Origin: Sphingomonas corticis
GTDB taxonomy: Bacteria > Pseudomonadota > Alphaproteobacteria > Sphingomonadales > Sphingomonadaceae
Reading direction: 5' to 3'
Length of the DNA: 64,000 nucleotides
Assembly (NCBI RefSeq): GCF_012035195.1
Contig: NZ_JAAVJH010000008.1
Location: 62,001-126,000 of the forward strand
Positions 8,526 to 19,898 of the stretch are shown one piece after another (the first letter of the stretch is position 1; every line of letters begins with the position of its first letter). The notes beneath the pieces were generated by a model. It did not search any database. It was given only the letters and a program-made list of their open reading frames with translations, and was not told the DNA's origin. The translations under genes and the position numbers were made by a program.

Positions 8526-9287
8526 GTGAAACCTCTGATACTCGCCGCCGTCACCCTCCTCCCCGCCGCCGCCGCGGCGCAGCAGGTGCCGGCGGAGCGG
8601 ACGATCCGCGTTACCGGCGTGGGTGTCGTCCGCACCCCGCCCGATCTCGCGCGGATCGATTACTGGATCCGCGGCGAGGGCGCGACGCCCGATGCCGCGT
8701 CGCAGGCGCTCGCCGCCCGGCAGCGCGCGGTGGCGGGTGCGCTCGCCCAGCTGCTCGGCGCGGGTACCGACGTGACGACCAGCAACGTGCTGGTCATCGA
8801 GGTGAAGGAGAAGGGCTGCGACGACAGCGGCTACAACGGCCAGCCGCGGCTCAGCCAGGGGGCGTGCGCCGTCACCGGCTATCTCGCCCGCGCGCAGGGG
8901 CTGGTGCGGACCCGCGCGGTCGAGAAGGCGGGCACCGCGGTTGGTCTCGCGGCGCGGCTGGGCGCCAGCGACGCGCGCCTGTCCGCCTTCGAACTGGCCG
9001 ACCGCGCCGCGGCGCAGCGTGCCGCCACCGCCGCCGCGATCGCCGACGCGAAGGTGCGGGCGGAGGCGGTGGCGGCCGGCGCGGGTGCGCGGCTCGGCGC
9101 GCTCGTGTCGGTCAACGACCAGGCGAGCTACGCGCCCGCGGATCTCGGCGCCTTTCCCAACGCGCTCGCCGCGCCGCCCCCGCCGCCGCCCGAGCAGATG
9201 GCGGCTCCGGTCGCGATCGACGTGAAGCCCGCGCCGATCGAAACGCGCCAGCAGGTGTTCGTCAGCTACGGCATCGCCGACCGCTAA
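8526..9287 (+). CDS. SIMPL domain-containing periplasmic protein (DUF541)
   Basis: A 253-residue protein with a signal peptide (MKPLILAAVTLLPAAAAAQQ). The mature part begins TIRVTGVGVVRTPPDLARI, the standard opening of SIMPL/DUF541 proteins, and has the conserved helix [19 protein letters not shown] followed by a VSVNDQ strand and a Pro-rich insert. Family members are oligomeric periplasmic proteins linked to stress responses; the molecular role is unclear. GTG at 8526 is chosen because AGGAGA is ten bases upstream and the frame before it comes from an intergenic repeat. The gene appears to stand alone. Confidence 0.85.
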   Translation: MKPLILAAVTLLPAAAAAQQVPAERTIRVTGVGVVRTPPDLARIDYWIRGEGATPDAASQALAARQRAVAGALAQLLGAGTDVTTSNVLVIEVKEKGCDDSGYNGQPRLSQGACAVTGYLARAQGLVRTRAVEKAGTAVGLAARLGASDARLSAFELADRAAAQRAATAAAIADAKVRAEAVAAGAGARLGALVSVNDQASYAPADLGAFPNALAAPPPPPPEQMAAPVAIDVKPAPIETRQQVFVSYGIADR

Positions 9288-9355
9288 GCGGATCGACTTA
9301 AACTCTTCCCATCGCCGCCCGATCGCGCCATCGTGTCGTGGAAGGAGAGGCCGGA

Positions 9356-10810
9356 ATGGCGAAGCGGATCGCGATCGTGGGCGCGGGCATGGGCGGGTTG
9401 TGCGCCGCCATCAAGGCGCGCGAGGCGGGGCATGAGGTGCTGCTGTACGAGCACGCCGACTCGGTGGGCGGCACCTGGCGCGCGAACCGCTACCCCGGCG
9501 TCGCCTGCGACGTGCCCGCCATCCTCTACCAATTCAGCTTCGCCCCCAATCCGCACTGGAGCCACCATTACGCGCGCGGGCCGGAGATCCACGCGTACAC
9601 GCGCTCGCTGGTCGACCGGTTCGGCCTCGCCGACTGCCTCCACCTGAACGAGGGCGTCGCCAGCGCCGCGTGGAACGGCGCGGCGTGGGAGATCGTAACG
9701 GAGAAGGGCGCGCGCGAGACCGTCGACGCGATCGTGCCCGCGCTGGGCCAGCTCTCCCGTCCGCAGCTGCCGGACATCGCCGGGGTGCGCGACTTCGCCG
9801 GCACGATGTTCCACGCGGCGGATTGGCCCGAGGGGCTGGACCTTGCCGGCAAGCGCGTCGGCGTCGTGGGCTCCGCCGCCAGCGCGGTGCAGCTGATCCC
9901 CGAGGTCGCGAAACAGGCCGCGCACCTCACCGTGTTCCAGCGCACGCCCAATTGGGTGATCCCGCGCAACGACCACGCGGTGACCGACGAGACCAAGGCG
10001 CTGATGGCGACCAACATCGACATGGCGATGCGACTGGGCGCCGCCAGCCGCGCGATGATCTTCGACAACGCCGACGCCTTCTTCTGGCAGGCGTTCCAGT
10101 TCACGCCGGAGGGCCGCGCCGCCTTCACCCGTGCCGCGCTCGACCATCTGGAGGCGCAGGTGCCCGACGCCGGGCTGCGCGCGAAGCTGACGCCCGACTA
10201 TCCGATCGGGTGCAAGCGCATCCTGATCTGCGACGACTTCTACCCCGCGCTGATGCGCGACAACGTGCATCTCGAAACCGCCGCGATCGAGCGGGTCGAG
10301 GCGGCGGGCGTGCGCACCGCGGCGGGCCTCGCCGACCTTGACGTGCTGATCTTCGCTACCGGGTTCGAGACGACCGAGTGGAACTGGTCGATGGACGTGA
10401 CGGGCGAGGGCGGAGTGTCGCTGCGCGAGGCGTGGCGCGACGGGCCGGAGGCGTATCTGGGCATCATGGTCGCGGGCTTTCCCAACATGTTCATGCTGTA
10501 TGGACCGAACACGAACCTCGGGCACAATTCGATCAGCTTCATGATCGAGCGGCAGGTCGACTATATGCTCGCCGCCCTGGCCGAGGTGGAGGCGGAGGGC
10601 GGCCGCGCCGCGGCGGTGACGCCCGCTGGCCAGCGTGCCTTCAACCAGCGCATCGCCGCGCTGCTGGAGCGGACGGTGTGGTCCGATCCGAACTGCCGCA
10701 GCTGGTACAAGGCAGCGAACGGGCGAGTCTACCAGAACTGGGCCGGCAGCTGCGGCGACTATGCCGCGGCGACCGCGTGCGTGGACCGGGAGGCGGTGGC
10801 GATCACGTAG
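9356..10810 (+). CDS. Flavin-binding monooxygenase, Baeyer-Villiger type
   Basis: A 484-residue FAD/NADPH enzyme. It opens with the FAD Rossmann motif GAGMGGL, has the Baeyer-Villiger fingerprint FAGTMFHAADWP at about 147-158 (FxGxxxHxxxWP), and a second nucleotide motif GVVGSAASAVQLIPE. FATGFETTEW is the conserved C-terminal flavin segment. Such enzymes insert oxygen next to a ketone or oxidise heteroatoms. The start at 9356 has AAGGAGAGG nine bases upstream. It stands alone, but an acyl-CoA catabolic operon lies 4 kb downstream, so a role in cyclic ketone or terpenoid degradation is a reasonable guess only. Confidence 0.88.
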   Translation: MAKRIAIVGAGMGGLCAAIKAREAGHEVLLYEHADSVGGTWRANRYPGVACDVPAILYQFSFAPNPHWSHHYARGPEIHAYTRSLVDRFGLADCLHLNEGVASAAWNGAAWEIVTEKGARETVDAIVPALGQLSRPQLPDIAGVRDFAGTMFHAADWPEGLDLAGKRVGVVGSAASAVQLIPEVAKQAAHLTVFQRTPNWVIPRNDHAVTDETKALMATNIDMAMRLGAASRAMIFDNADAFFWQAFQFTPEGRAAFTRAALDHLEAQVPDAGLRAKLTPDYPIGCKRILICDDFYPALMRDNVHLETAAIERVEAAGVRTAAGLADLDVLIFATGFETTEWNWSMDVTGEGGVSLREAWRDGPEAYLGIMVAGFPNMFMLYGPNTNLGHNSISFMIERQVDYMLAALAEVEAEGGRAAAVTPAGQRAFNQRIAALLERTVWSDPNCRSWYKAANGRVYQNWAGSCGDYAAATACVDREAVAIT

Positions 10811-10822
10811 GGAAAGCCTGCA

Positions 10823-10885
10823 TCCGTTCGTGCTGACCGAAGTCGAAGGCCACGCGCGACGGTGGCTGCGCTCAGGCCCAACGGA
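10823..10885. repeat. Dispersed inverted repeat of the CCGTTCGT...CTGAG type
   Basis: Between the monooxygenase and the HI0933-family gene, TCCGTTCGTGCTGA (10823-10836) is matched imperfectly by the inverted CTCAGGCCCAACGGA (10871-10885). Related arms occur near 22230, 26180-26250, 26547-26663 and 36066-36109, so this is a second family of short intergenic repeats. Confidence 0.6.
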
Positions 10886-10942
10886 CGTCGACGGGACTGA
10901 CGCAGGGGCGACGGCGGCGGAAAAGTGTGCCACCCGCCGCTC

Positions 10943-12097
10943 ATGACCGAGTACGACGCCATCATCCTGGGCGCGGGCGGGGCGGGGCTGATGTGCGCCG
11001 CCGTTGCCGCGCAGCGCGGCCGCCGCGTCGTCGTGATCGACCACGCGGAGGAGCCGGGAAAGAAGATCCTCATCTCCGGCGGCGGGCGCTGCAACTTCAC
11101 CAACACCGGCACCGTGGCCGAGCGCTACCTGTCCGCCAACCGGCATTTCGCGCGCTCCGCGCTCGACCGCTACACCCCGGCGGACTTCGTCGCGATGGTC
11201 GATCGCCACGGCATCGCCTGGCACGAGAAGACGCTGGGCCAGCTGTTCTGCGACGGCTCCGCGCGGCAGATCGTGCGGATGCTGCTGGACGCGAGCGCGG
11301 GCGCAGCGCTCCGCCTGTCGACGCCGGTCGGCGAGGTGGCGCACGCCGACGGCCGCTTCGCTGTGGCGGGCTGCACCGCGCCCGCGCTGGTGATCGCGAC
11401 CGGAGGGCCGTCGATTCCCAAGCTGGGTGCGACCGGCATCGCCTACGACCTGGCGCGCCGCTTCGGCCTGAAGGTGGTGGAGCCGCGGCCCGCGCTGGTG
11501 CCCCTGACGCTGCCGGGGAAGGAGGCGCTGTTCCGCTCGCTCTCCGGCGTCGCCACGCCCGTCGTCGCGCGCGCGGGGAAGGCCGCCTTCGCGGAGGCGG
11601 CGCTGTTCACCCATCGCGGCCTGTCCGGCCCGGCGATCCTGCAGGCATCGAGCTACTGGCGGCGCGGCGAGGCGGTGGCGATCGATTTCGCGCCAGGCGA
11701 AGCTCCCGGCTGGCTCGCCGCCGCCAAGCGCGCGAAGCCGCGCTCGACCCTCGCCGCCGCGCTGCCGGTGCCCGCGCGGCTGGGCGAGGCGCTGGCGGAG
11801 CGGCTCGGCGTCTCGCTGCTCGGCGAGGCGACGGACAAGGCGCTGGCGGAGGCGGAGCGCCGCCTGGCCGACTGGCGCTTCCATCCCGATGGCACGGAGG
11901 GCTTCGCCAAGGCGGAGGTGACGGTCGGCGGCATCGCCACCGACGGCCTGTCGTCGAAGACGATGGAGGCGCGCCGGGTCCCCGGCCTGTACGCCATCGG
12001 CGAGGCGGTGGACGTCACCGGCTGGCTCGGCGGCTACAATTTCCAATGGGCCTGGGCGAGCGGCTGGGCGGCGGGGATGGCCATCCAGGCGCGGTGA
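10943..12097 (+). CDS. NAD(P)/FAD-dependent oxidoreductase, HI0933/YhiN family
   Basis: A 384-residue flavoprotein. It begins with GAGGAGLMCAA (FAD Rossmann), then the diagnostic GKKILISGGGRCNFTN segment, ATGGPSIPKLGATG, and ends with GEAVDVTGWLGGYNFQWAWASG, which is the conserved FAD-proximal tail of the family. Members are sometimes called aminoacetone oxidases, but the in vivo reaction is not established. The start at 10943 (MTEYDAI) is chosen over a frame six codons longer. It converges with the penicillin-binding protein gene. Confidence 0.88.
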   Translation: MTEYDAIILGAGGAGLMCAAVAAQRGRRVVVIDHAEEPGKKILISGGGRCNFTNTGTVAERYLSANRHFARSALDRYTPADFVAMVDRHGIAWHEKTLGQLFCDGSARQIVRMLLDASAGAALRLSTPVGEVAHADGRFAVAGCTAPALVIATGGPSIPKLGATGIAYDLARRFGLKVVEPRPALVPLTLPGKEALFRSLSGVATPVVARAGKAAFAEAALFTHRGLSGPAILQASSYWRRGEAVAIDFAPGEAPGWLAAAKRAKPRSTLAAALPVPARLGEALAERLGVSLLGEATDKALAEAERRLADWRFHPDGTEGFAKAEVTVGGIATDGLSSKTMEARRVPGLYAIGEAVDVTGWLGGYNFQWAWASGWAAGMAIQAR

Positions 12098-12129
12098 AGG
12101 CTCCTCCGGCGGCGCGAATGTCGATCGCG

Positions 12130-14307
<2,178 letters not shown>

Positions 14308-14378
14308 GGCGCGGCCGGTGTTTTACGGAAATACGACAGTTGCCGCAAGCCGCGACGACGTGGCATCAGCGTAGCGTG

Positions 14379-14963
14379 ATGGAAGATGAAGCGAAAGACA
14401 TGCCGCTGGTCGTCGGCATCGGCGGCACGATCGGCGGGATCTCCTCCACCGAGCGGGCACTGCGGATCGCGCTGGATGCGGCGGCGGCGGAAGGCTTTCG
14501 CACGCGCATGTTCGGCGGCGCCGACATGGCCCGGCTGCCGCTCTACGATCCGCGCGCCGCGACGCGCACCGCGGAGGAGGAAGCGTTCGTCGCCTGCGTC
14601 CGCCGCGCCTCCGCCGTCATCATCGCCTCGCCCGGCTATCACGGCAGCATTTCCGGCGTGGTGAAGAACGCGCTCGACCTGCTGGAGGAAACCGCCCGGG
14701 ACGAGGGGCGGCCCTATCTCGCCGACATGCCCGTGGGGCTGATCGCCACCGCCTATGGCTGGCAGGCGACGGGATCGACCATCGCCGCGCTGCGCTCGAT
14801 CGTCCACGCGCTGCGCGGCTGGCCGACGCCCTTCGCCGCGGCGATCAACACGCAGCTGACCCGCTTCGACGACGAGGGCGGGGCGAGCGACCAGGCGGTG
14901 ATCGACCAGCTGCGGCTGGTGGGCCGCCAGGTGGCGCGCTTCGCCCCGCTGGCAGCTGCGTAA
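14379..14963 (+). CDS. NADPH-dependent FMN reductase family protein
   Basis: A flavodoxin-like protein of 194 residues (187 if it starts at the second ATG, 14400). Motifs: GIGGTIGGISSTERAL (phosphate loop for FMN), SPGYHGSISGVVKNALDLLEE (the classic SPEYHGS-like flavin site), and a C-terminal helix. It reduces FMN with NADPH or serves as a quinone/chromate-type reductase. A purine-rich GGAAGATGAAG lies before the second ATG, so 14400 may be the true start. Divergent from the penicillin-binding protein gene with a short shared promoter region. Confidence 0.82.
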   Translation: MEDEAKDMPLVVGIGGTIGGISSTERALRIALDAAAAEGFRTRMFGGADMARLPLYDPRAATRTAEEEAFVACVRRASAVIIASPGYHGSISGVVKNALDLLEETARDEGRPYLADMPVGLIATAYGWQATGSTIAALRSIVHALRGWPTPFAAAINTQLTRFDDEGGASDQAVIDQLRLVGRQVARFAPLAAA

Positions 14964-15053
14964 CTTTTGTTATCGAGCGATTGACAGCCGGCGGGCGGCT
15001 GGTCCACCTCCATCCCGGGGCGCCGGCAGAGCGCCCGGTCGAGGAGAGCGGCG

Positions 15054-16166
15054 ATGGTGCTGACGCGGGGCGACGACTATCCGATCCACCAGACGGCGGA
15101 TCCGGTCGCCTATGCCGGCACCGACCGCAATTTCTACGACCGGTACTTCTTCAACGGCTATCCCGCCGAACCCGGCGAGTACGGCTTCTTCGCCGCCGCG
15201 CTGGGCGTCTATCCGCACCTCAACGTCATCGACGCCAGCTTCTGCTGGTTGAAGGACGGGCGGCAGGTGAACCTGCACGGCAGCCGCGGCCTCGGCATGG
15301 AGCGGATGGACACGCAGGTCGGCGGCATCGCCGTGGAGGTGATCGAGCCGCTGAAGTCGCTCCGCGTCACCGTCGAGGCGCCGGGGGAGGGCATCCGCGC
15401 CGACCTCGTCTTCACCGGCCGCGCTTTCCCGCTGGAGGAGCCGCGCTTCACCCGTCGCAACGGCCCGCGCGTGCTGATGGACGTGACGCGGCTGACGCAG
15501 AATGGGCGCTGGCAAGGCTGGATCGAGGTGGACGGCGTGCGCACCGACGTGGCCGACTGGGTAGGGACGCGCGACCGGTCGTGGGGCGTGCGCCCGGTCG
15601 GCGCGCGCGACGAGCAGCCGGCGAGCCCGCCGGTCGACCCGCAATTCTTCTGGTTGTGGAGCCCCTGCGTGGTCGAAGGCGGCGACCTCTACTTCCACAC
15701 CAACGACGACGCGCACGGCCGCTTCTGGAACCGCCGCGCGGCGTGGCGGCCAGAGGGCGGCGGCGCCGACGACGAGACGCATTGGGACGGGGCGGACGCG
15801 AGCATCCGCTGGACGCCGGGCACGCGTCACGCCGCCGCCGCGTCGCTCGCGCTGACCGATGCGCGGGGCACGACGACGGTGGACTTCGCGCTGCGCGGCA
15901 ATTTCATGATGCTCGGCCTCGGCTACGGCCATCCGACGTGGGCGCATGGCCGCCACCACGGCGAGAACGTGACCGTGGAACGCGAGGACTGGACGGTGGC
16001 AGACCTGTCGCCGATGCTGCCCCACCACCTGCACGTCCAGGCGCTGGCGGACGTGACGATGACCGCGCCCAACGGCAGCGTCCGGCGCGGGCGTGGCGTG
16101 CTGGAGCAGCTGGCGATCGGCCCGCACGCGCCGTCGGGTTTCGCCGGGCTGCTGGACCCGGCATGA
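15054..16166 (+). CDS. Conserved protein of unknown function, AttH/DUF7064-like (lipocalin-type fold suspected)
   Basis: A 370-residue protein with no signal peptide. It is rich in Trp, Tyr and Gly and in predicted beta strands (FFNGYPAEPGEYGFFAAA, FFWLWSPCVVEGGDLYFHTN, TWAHGRHHGENVTVERED), which resembles the two-barrel layout of AttH/hydroxyneurosporene-synthase-like proteins. I do not recognise a catalytic motif. It starts an operon; AGGAGAGCG precedes the ATG and the stop overlaps the phosphotransferase start (ATGA). The linkage to CoA-transferase, crotonase and thiolase-like genes suggests a role in binding or modifying a hydrophobic substrate in that pathway. Confidence 0.75.
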   Translation: MVLTRGDDYPIHQTADPVAYAGTDRNFYDRYFFNGYPAEPGEYGFFAAALGVYPHLNVIDASFCWLKDGRQVNLHGSRGLGMERMDTQVGGIAVEVIEPLKSLRVTVEAPGEGIRADLVFTGRAFPLEEPRFTRRNGPRVLMDVTRLTQNGRWQGWIEVDGVRTDVADWVGTRDRSWGVRPVGARDEQPASPPVDPQFFWLWSPCVVEGGDLYFHTNDDAHGRFWNRRAAWRPEGGGADDETHWDGADASIRWTPGTRHAAAASLALTDARGTTTVDFALRGNFMMLGLGYGHPTWAHGRHHGENVTVEREDWTVADLSPMLPHHLHVQALADVTMTAPNGSVRRGRGVLEQLAIGPHAPSGFAGLLDPA

Positions 16167-17176
16167 CCGGCACCCCGCTCCATGCCGACCAGGTCGAGGC
16201 GTATCTGTCGCGCCTGTGGCAGGCGCCGGTCGCCGTCACCGGGCTCGCCCGCATCCCCGGCGGGGCGAGCCGCGAGACGTGGCGGTTCGACGCGGAGGTG
16301 GCGGGGGAGGTCCGCCCGCTGATCCTGCGCCGCGATCCGGGCGGCAGCCTGATCGACACGGAGAGCGAGACCGAGTTCCGCGCCTATCAGAGCGCCTGGG
16401 GCGTGCTGCCCGTGCCGCGCGCGATTGCGCTGGAGCGCGACGGCGCCGAGCTGGAGCGCCCGTTCATCGTGATGGAGCGGATCGACGGCGGGGAGGTCGC
16501 CTCGCCCTTCGCCGCCGGCGCCTATGGCGATCACGGAGAGGCGCTGGGAGAGGCGTTCTTCACCGCGCTCGGCCGCCTCGCCGCGCACGACGCGCGCGGC
16601 ACGCCGCTGGCCGCGCACCTGCCGATGCCCGCGGCGGACGAGGCGTGGCGCGGGCAGCTCGATTACTGGGAAGGCGTGATCGACGAGGACGAGATCGAGC
16701 CGCTGCCCGTCGTGCGCGCCGCGATCCGCCGCCTGCGCCGCACCCCCCCGCCACCGGCGCAGCGGGTCGGCATCGTCCACGGCGACTATCGCACCGGCAA
16801 CGTCATGCACGACGGGCGGGGCGGGATGCTGGCGATGCTGGACTGGGAAATGGCGCACCTCGGCGACCCGCTGGAGGATCTGGGCTGGGCGCTCGACCCG
16901 ATCTGGAACCACCACGCCGCCGGCACCGTCGCCGGCATGACCACGCGCGAGCGCGCGATCGGCTGGTGGGAGGCGGCGAGCGGGCTCGTCGCCGATCCGG
17001 TCGCGCTGCGCTGGTGGTCGCTGTTCAACGCGGTGAAGGGCCGCGCGATCTGGACGTCGTCGTTCCGCGAGTTCGTGGACGGCGGCCGGATCGATCCGGT
17101 GCTGGGCCTGTCGGGCTGGTACGTCGCGCGGCGGCAGGACGCGATCATCGCGCGCGCGCTGGAGAGCTGGGCATGA
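16163..17176 (+). CDS. Phosphotransferase family protein (ACAD10/APH-like kinase)
   Basis: A 337-residue protein-kinase-fold phosphotransferase. The catalytic loop is VHGDYRTGNVM with His206 and Asp208, and the metal motif is MLDWEMAHLGDPLEDLGW. The N-terminal IPGGASRETWRF is the nucleotide-binding loop. Members of this branch are fused to, or encoded beside, acyl-CoA dehydrogenases and are thought to phosphorylate hydroxyacyl-CoA substrates before elimination, as proposed for ACAD10/11. Here it is embedded in an acyl-CoA operon, with ATGA overlaps at both ends, which supports that role. No aminoglycoside resistance is implied. Confidence 0.85.
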   Translation: MTGTPLHADQVEAYLSRLWQAPVAVTGLARIPGGASRETWRFDAEVAGEVRPLILRRDPGGSLIDTESETEFRAYQSAWGVLPVPRAIALERDGAELERPFIVMERIDGGEVASPFAAGAYGDHGEALGEAFFTALGRLAAHDARGTPLAAHLPMPAADEAWRGQLDYWEGVIDEDEIEPLPVVRAAIRRLRRTPPPPAQRVGIVHGDYRTGNVMHDGRGGMLAMLDWEMAHLGDPLEDLGWALDPIWNHHAAGTVAGMTTRERAIGWWEAASGLVADPVALRWWSLFNAVKGRAIWTSSFREFVDGGRIDPVLGLSGWYVARRQDAIIARALESWA

Positions 17177-17562
17177 GTTCTCTCACCGATGTGCTGGTCG
17201 GCACCGGGCAGATTGCCGCGGGCGCCGGCATGCAGGCGGCGGAACAGGGCGGCGCCGCCGGCGCCTACGGCGGCGCGATGCTGACCGTCACCGGAATCCT
17301 GTCGCTGATGGCGGCGGCGGAGGCGGAGCGGGCGGCGGCGTGGCGCGTGGCCGACATCACTTCGATGCAGGCGCTGCTCGGCCGGCCGGAAGCGGTGCCC
17401 GCCGACCTCTCGCTCCCCGCGCTGGACGCCGCGTGGGACGCCCTGTCGCGCGACCTGATCGCGCATCACGCCGCGGTGGAGGAGGCGGGCGGCGACGCCG
17501 CCGCGATCCTCGCCTTCTATCGCGAGAGCACGGAGCGACGGGAACTGCCATGGCCGACGTGA
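17173..17562 (+). CDS. Hypothetical protein in the acyl-CoA operon
   Basis: A 129-residue, Ala-rich, mostly helical protein of unknown family. The first part contains GAGMQAAEQGGAAGAYGGAM, then helices rich in Glu/Ala, and it ends FYRESTERRELPWPT. Coding is supported by position: its ATG overlaps the phosphotransferase stop by four bases and its own stop overlaps the next gene by 13 bases. It has no signal peptide or obvious cofactor motif. It could be a small partner subunit of one of the neighbouring enzymes. Confidence 0.65.
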   Translation: MSSLTDVLVGTGQIAAGAGMQAAEQGGAAGAYGGAMLTVTGILSLMAAAEAERAAAWRVADITSMQALLGRPEAVPADLSLPALDAAWDALSRDLIAHHAAVEEAGGDAAAILAFYRESTERRELPWPT

Positions 17563-19898
17563 CGGACCTACCCCTCGCCGGCGTCCGCGTCGTCGATCGC
17601 ACGACGGGTGCGATGGCCGCGGCGGCGCGGCTGCTCGGCGAGCTGGGCGCCGAGGTGATCCGCGTCGAACCCGCGGCCGGCAGTGCGGACCGGCGCGCCG
17701 GCCCGATGCTGCACGGTGTCAGCCTGTCCTTCGCCGCCGCCAACCTGGGCAAGCGCGCCACGGCGCCGCGCGACGCCGCGGCGCTGGACGCGCTGCTCGG
17801 CGATGCGCACCTGCTGATCGAGGATGCGGGGCCGGGCGGCGACGGCGCCGCGCTGGCGGCGCGGCACCCCCGGCTGGTGGTCGTGTCCGTCTCCCCGTTC
17901 GGCCTCGACGGGCCATGGGCGGCGTGGCAGGCCACGGACGGGGTGCTCCACGCGGTGACGGGCGGCCTCTCCCGATCCGGCCTGCCCGGTCGCGCGCCGC
18001 TGCTGCCGCCGGGCGAGCTGGTGCTGGAGACCGCGGCGGCGCAGGTGGCGGCACTGGCGCTCGCCTCCTTCATCCAGCGGCTGCGCGACGGCCGCGGCGA
18101 CCACGTCGACGTCGCGCTGCTGGAGGCGGGCATGGCGGCGCTCGATCCCGGCTTCGGCGTGGCGGGAAGCGCGCAATCGGGCGTGCCGCTGTGGAAGATG
18201 TCGCGCGGGCGGATGGACGAGCGCTTCCGCTATCCGATCATCCCCTGCGCCGACGGCTTCGTCCGGCTGTGCGTGCTCGCCCCGCGGCAGTGGCGCGGCA
18301 TGTTCGCGTGGATGGGCGAGCCGGCCGAGTTCGCCGGGCCGGAGTGGGAGAAGCTGCAGACCCGCTTCCGCTCCAAGGAGCTGATCCCCGCCATCACCCG
18401 CTTCTTCGCCTCGAAGACGCGCGGGGAGATCGAGCGCGAGGCGGAGGCCCACGGGGTCCCCGCCGCGGCGCTGCTCGACCTGCACGAGGCGGTGGAGACG
18501 CCGCAGATGGTGGCGCGCCACGCGGTGGCGAGGGTGGAGATCGCCCCGGGCATCGCCGCGCCCTTTCCCAACGGCACGATCGAGATCGACGGCGTGCGCG
18601 CCGGCATCCGCGGCCCGGCGCCGGTGCTGGCGGAGGCGGAGGGCTTCGGCGCCCCCGCGGCCGACTGGATTGCGCCCCCTGCCGCCGACCGTCCGCTCGC
18701 CGGGCTGAAGGTGCTCGACATGGGCATCATCGTCGTCGGCGCGGAAACGGGCCGCTTCCTCGCCGACATGGGGGCGGAGGTGGTGAAGGTGGAGAACGGC
18801 GCCTTCCCCGATGGCCAGCGTCAGTCGCGCGACGACGCGCCCGTCTCGATCACCTTCGCCGCCGGTCATCGCAACAAGCGCGGCCTGTCGATCGACCTGC
18901 GTTCCGACGCGGGCAAGGCGCTGTTCGAGCGGCTGGTCGCGGAGGCGGACGTGCTGTGTTCGAACTTCAAGCCCGGCACGCTCGCCTCGCTAGGCTTCGA
19001 TGCGGCGCGGCTGGCGGCGATCAACCCGCGGCTGGTGACGGTGGACAGCGCCGCCTACGGCCCCACCGGGCCGTGGAGCCGGCGGCTCGGCTATGGGCCG
19101 CTGGTGCGTGCCTCGGCGGGGCTGGCGAAGCGCTGGACCTATCCGGGCGAGCCGGACAGCTTCTCCGACGGCGTCACCGTCTATCCCGACCATGTCGCCG
19201 CGCGCATCGGCATCGTCGGCGTGCTGGCGCTGCTGATCCGGCGGATGCGCACGGGCCGGGGCGGCAGTGCCAGCGTGTCGCAGGCGGAGGTGATGCTGGG
19301 TCACATGGCCGCGGACGTCGCCGCGCTGGGCGCCGCGGCGGAGGGTCGGTCGATCGACTGGCCGATCCCGCCGGTGCCCTGGGGCCTGTTCCCCGCGGCG
19401 GGGGAGGACGAGTGGGTGGTCGTCACCGCCCGCGACGATGCCGACTGGCGCGCCTTGTGCGAGACGATCGGGCACGAGGAATGGCTGGTCGATCCCACGC
19501 TGGGCGACGCCGCGGCGCGCGATGCCGAGCGCGGGCGGATCGAGCGCGGGGTGGCGGCGTGGACTGGGGAGCGGCCCGCGCTGGACGCTGCCGCGGCGTT
19601 GCAGGCCGCCGGCGTGCCTGCCGGGCCGATGCTCCGCGTGGTCGAGCTGCCGGCCGCACCGCAGCACCGCGCCCGCGGCACCTTTCGCGAAGCGCGCCAC
19701 CCGCTGATCGACGTCGCGTTCGCCGTGGAGGCGGCTCCGGCGCTGAGCCGCTTGCCCGTGCCCGACCAGCGCCCGGCGCCGCGCGTGGGAGAGGATTCCG
19801 CCGCCGTCGTCGCCGAGTGGCTCGGGCTTCCCGGCGCGGAGGTCGACGCGCTCGTCGCCGCCCGCGTCATCGACACCGTCAAAGGAGAAGCCGCATGA
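17550..19898 (+). CDS. Double-domain CaiB/BaiF CoA-transferase family protein
   Basis: A 782-residue protein made of two CaiB/BaiF (family III) CoA-transferase domains in tandem. The first opens PLAGVRVVDRTTGAMAAAARL and continues GAEVIRVEP; the second begins near residue 383 with PLAGLKVLDMGIIVVGAETG and GAEVVKVENG, then NKRGLSIDLRS. Typical single-domain members are about 400 residues and work as interlocked dimers, so the fusion likely forms an intramolecular dimer. It moves CoA between acids, or racemises acyl-CoA. The ATG at 17550 lies inside the end of the previous gene. It is followed, with overlap, by a crotonase. Confidence 0.85.
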   Translation: MADVTDLPLAGVRVVDRTTGAMAAAARLLGELGAEVIRVEPAAGSADRRAGPMLHGVSLSFAAANLGKRATAPRDAAALDALLGDAHLLIEDAGPGGDGAALAARHPRLVVVSVSPFGLDGPWAAWQATDGVLHAVTGGLSRSGLPGRAPLLPPGELVLETAAAQVAALALASFIQRLRDGRGDHVDVALLEAGMAALDPGFGVAGSAQSGVPLWKMSRGRMDERFRYPIIPCADGFVRLCVLAPRQWRGMFAWMGEPAEFAGPEWEKLQTRFRSKELIPAITRFFASKTRGEIEREAEAHGVPAAALLDLHEAVETPQMVARHAVARVEIAPGIAAPFPNGTIEIDGVRAGIRGPAPVLAEAEGFGAPAADWIAPPAADRPLAGLKVLDMGIIVVGAETGRFLADMGAEVVKVENGAFPDGQRQSRDDAPVSITFAAGHRNKRGLSIDLRSDAGKALFERLVAEADVLCSNFKPGTLASLGFDAARLAAINPRLVTVDSAAYGPTGPWSRRLGYGPLVRASAGLAKRWTYPGEPDSFSDGVTVYPDHVAARIGIVGVLALLIRRMRTGRGGSASVSQAEVMLGHMAADVAALGAAAEGRSIDWPIPPVPWGLFPAAGEDEWVVVTARDDADWRALCETIGHEEWLVDPTLGDAAARDAERGRIERGVAAWTGERPALDAAAALQAAGVPAGPMLRVVELPAAPQHRARGTFREARHPLIDVAFAVEAAPALSRLPVPDQRPAPRVGEDSAAVVAEWLGLPGAEVDALVAARVIDTVKGEAA

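Noticed and set aside
9284..12046. A minus-strand open frame of 920 codons under the monooxygenase and HI0933 genes
   Set aside because: Low-complexity translation typical of GC-rich antisense frames; the plus strand carries two recognised flavoproteins.
14981..15009. TTGACA as a -35 box before the acyl-CoA operon
   Set aside because: No TATAAT-like -10 is found 16-18 bases downstream; kept only as a weak possibility.
16163..17176. Aminoglycoside resistance kinase
   Set aside because: The APH-like fold is shared, but sequence and operon context match the ACAD10-type phosphotransferases of acyl-CoA metabolism.
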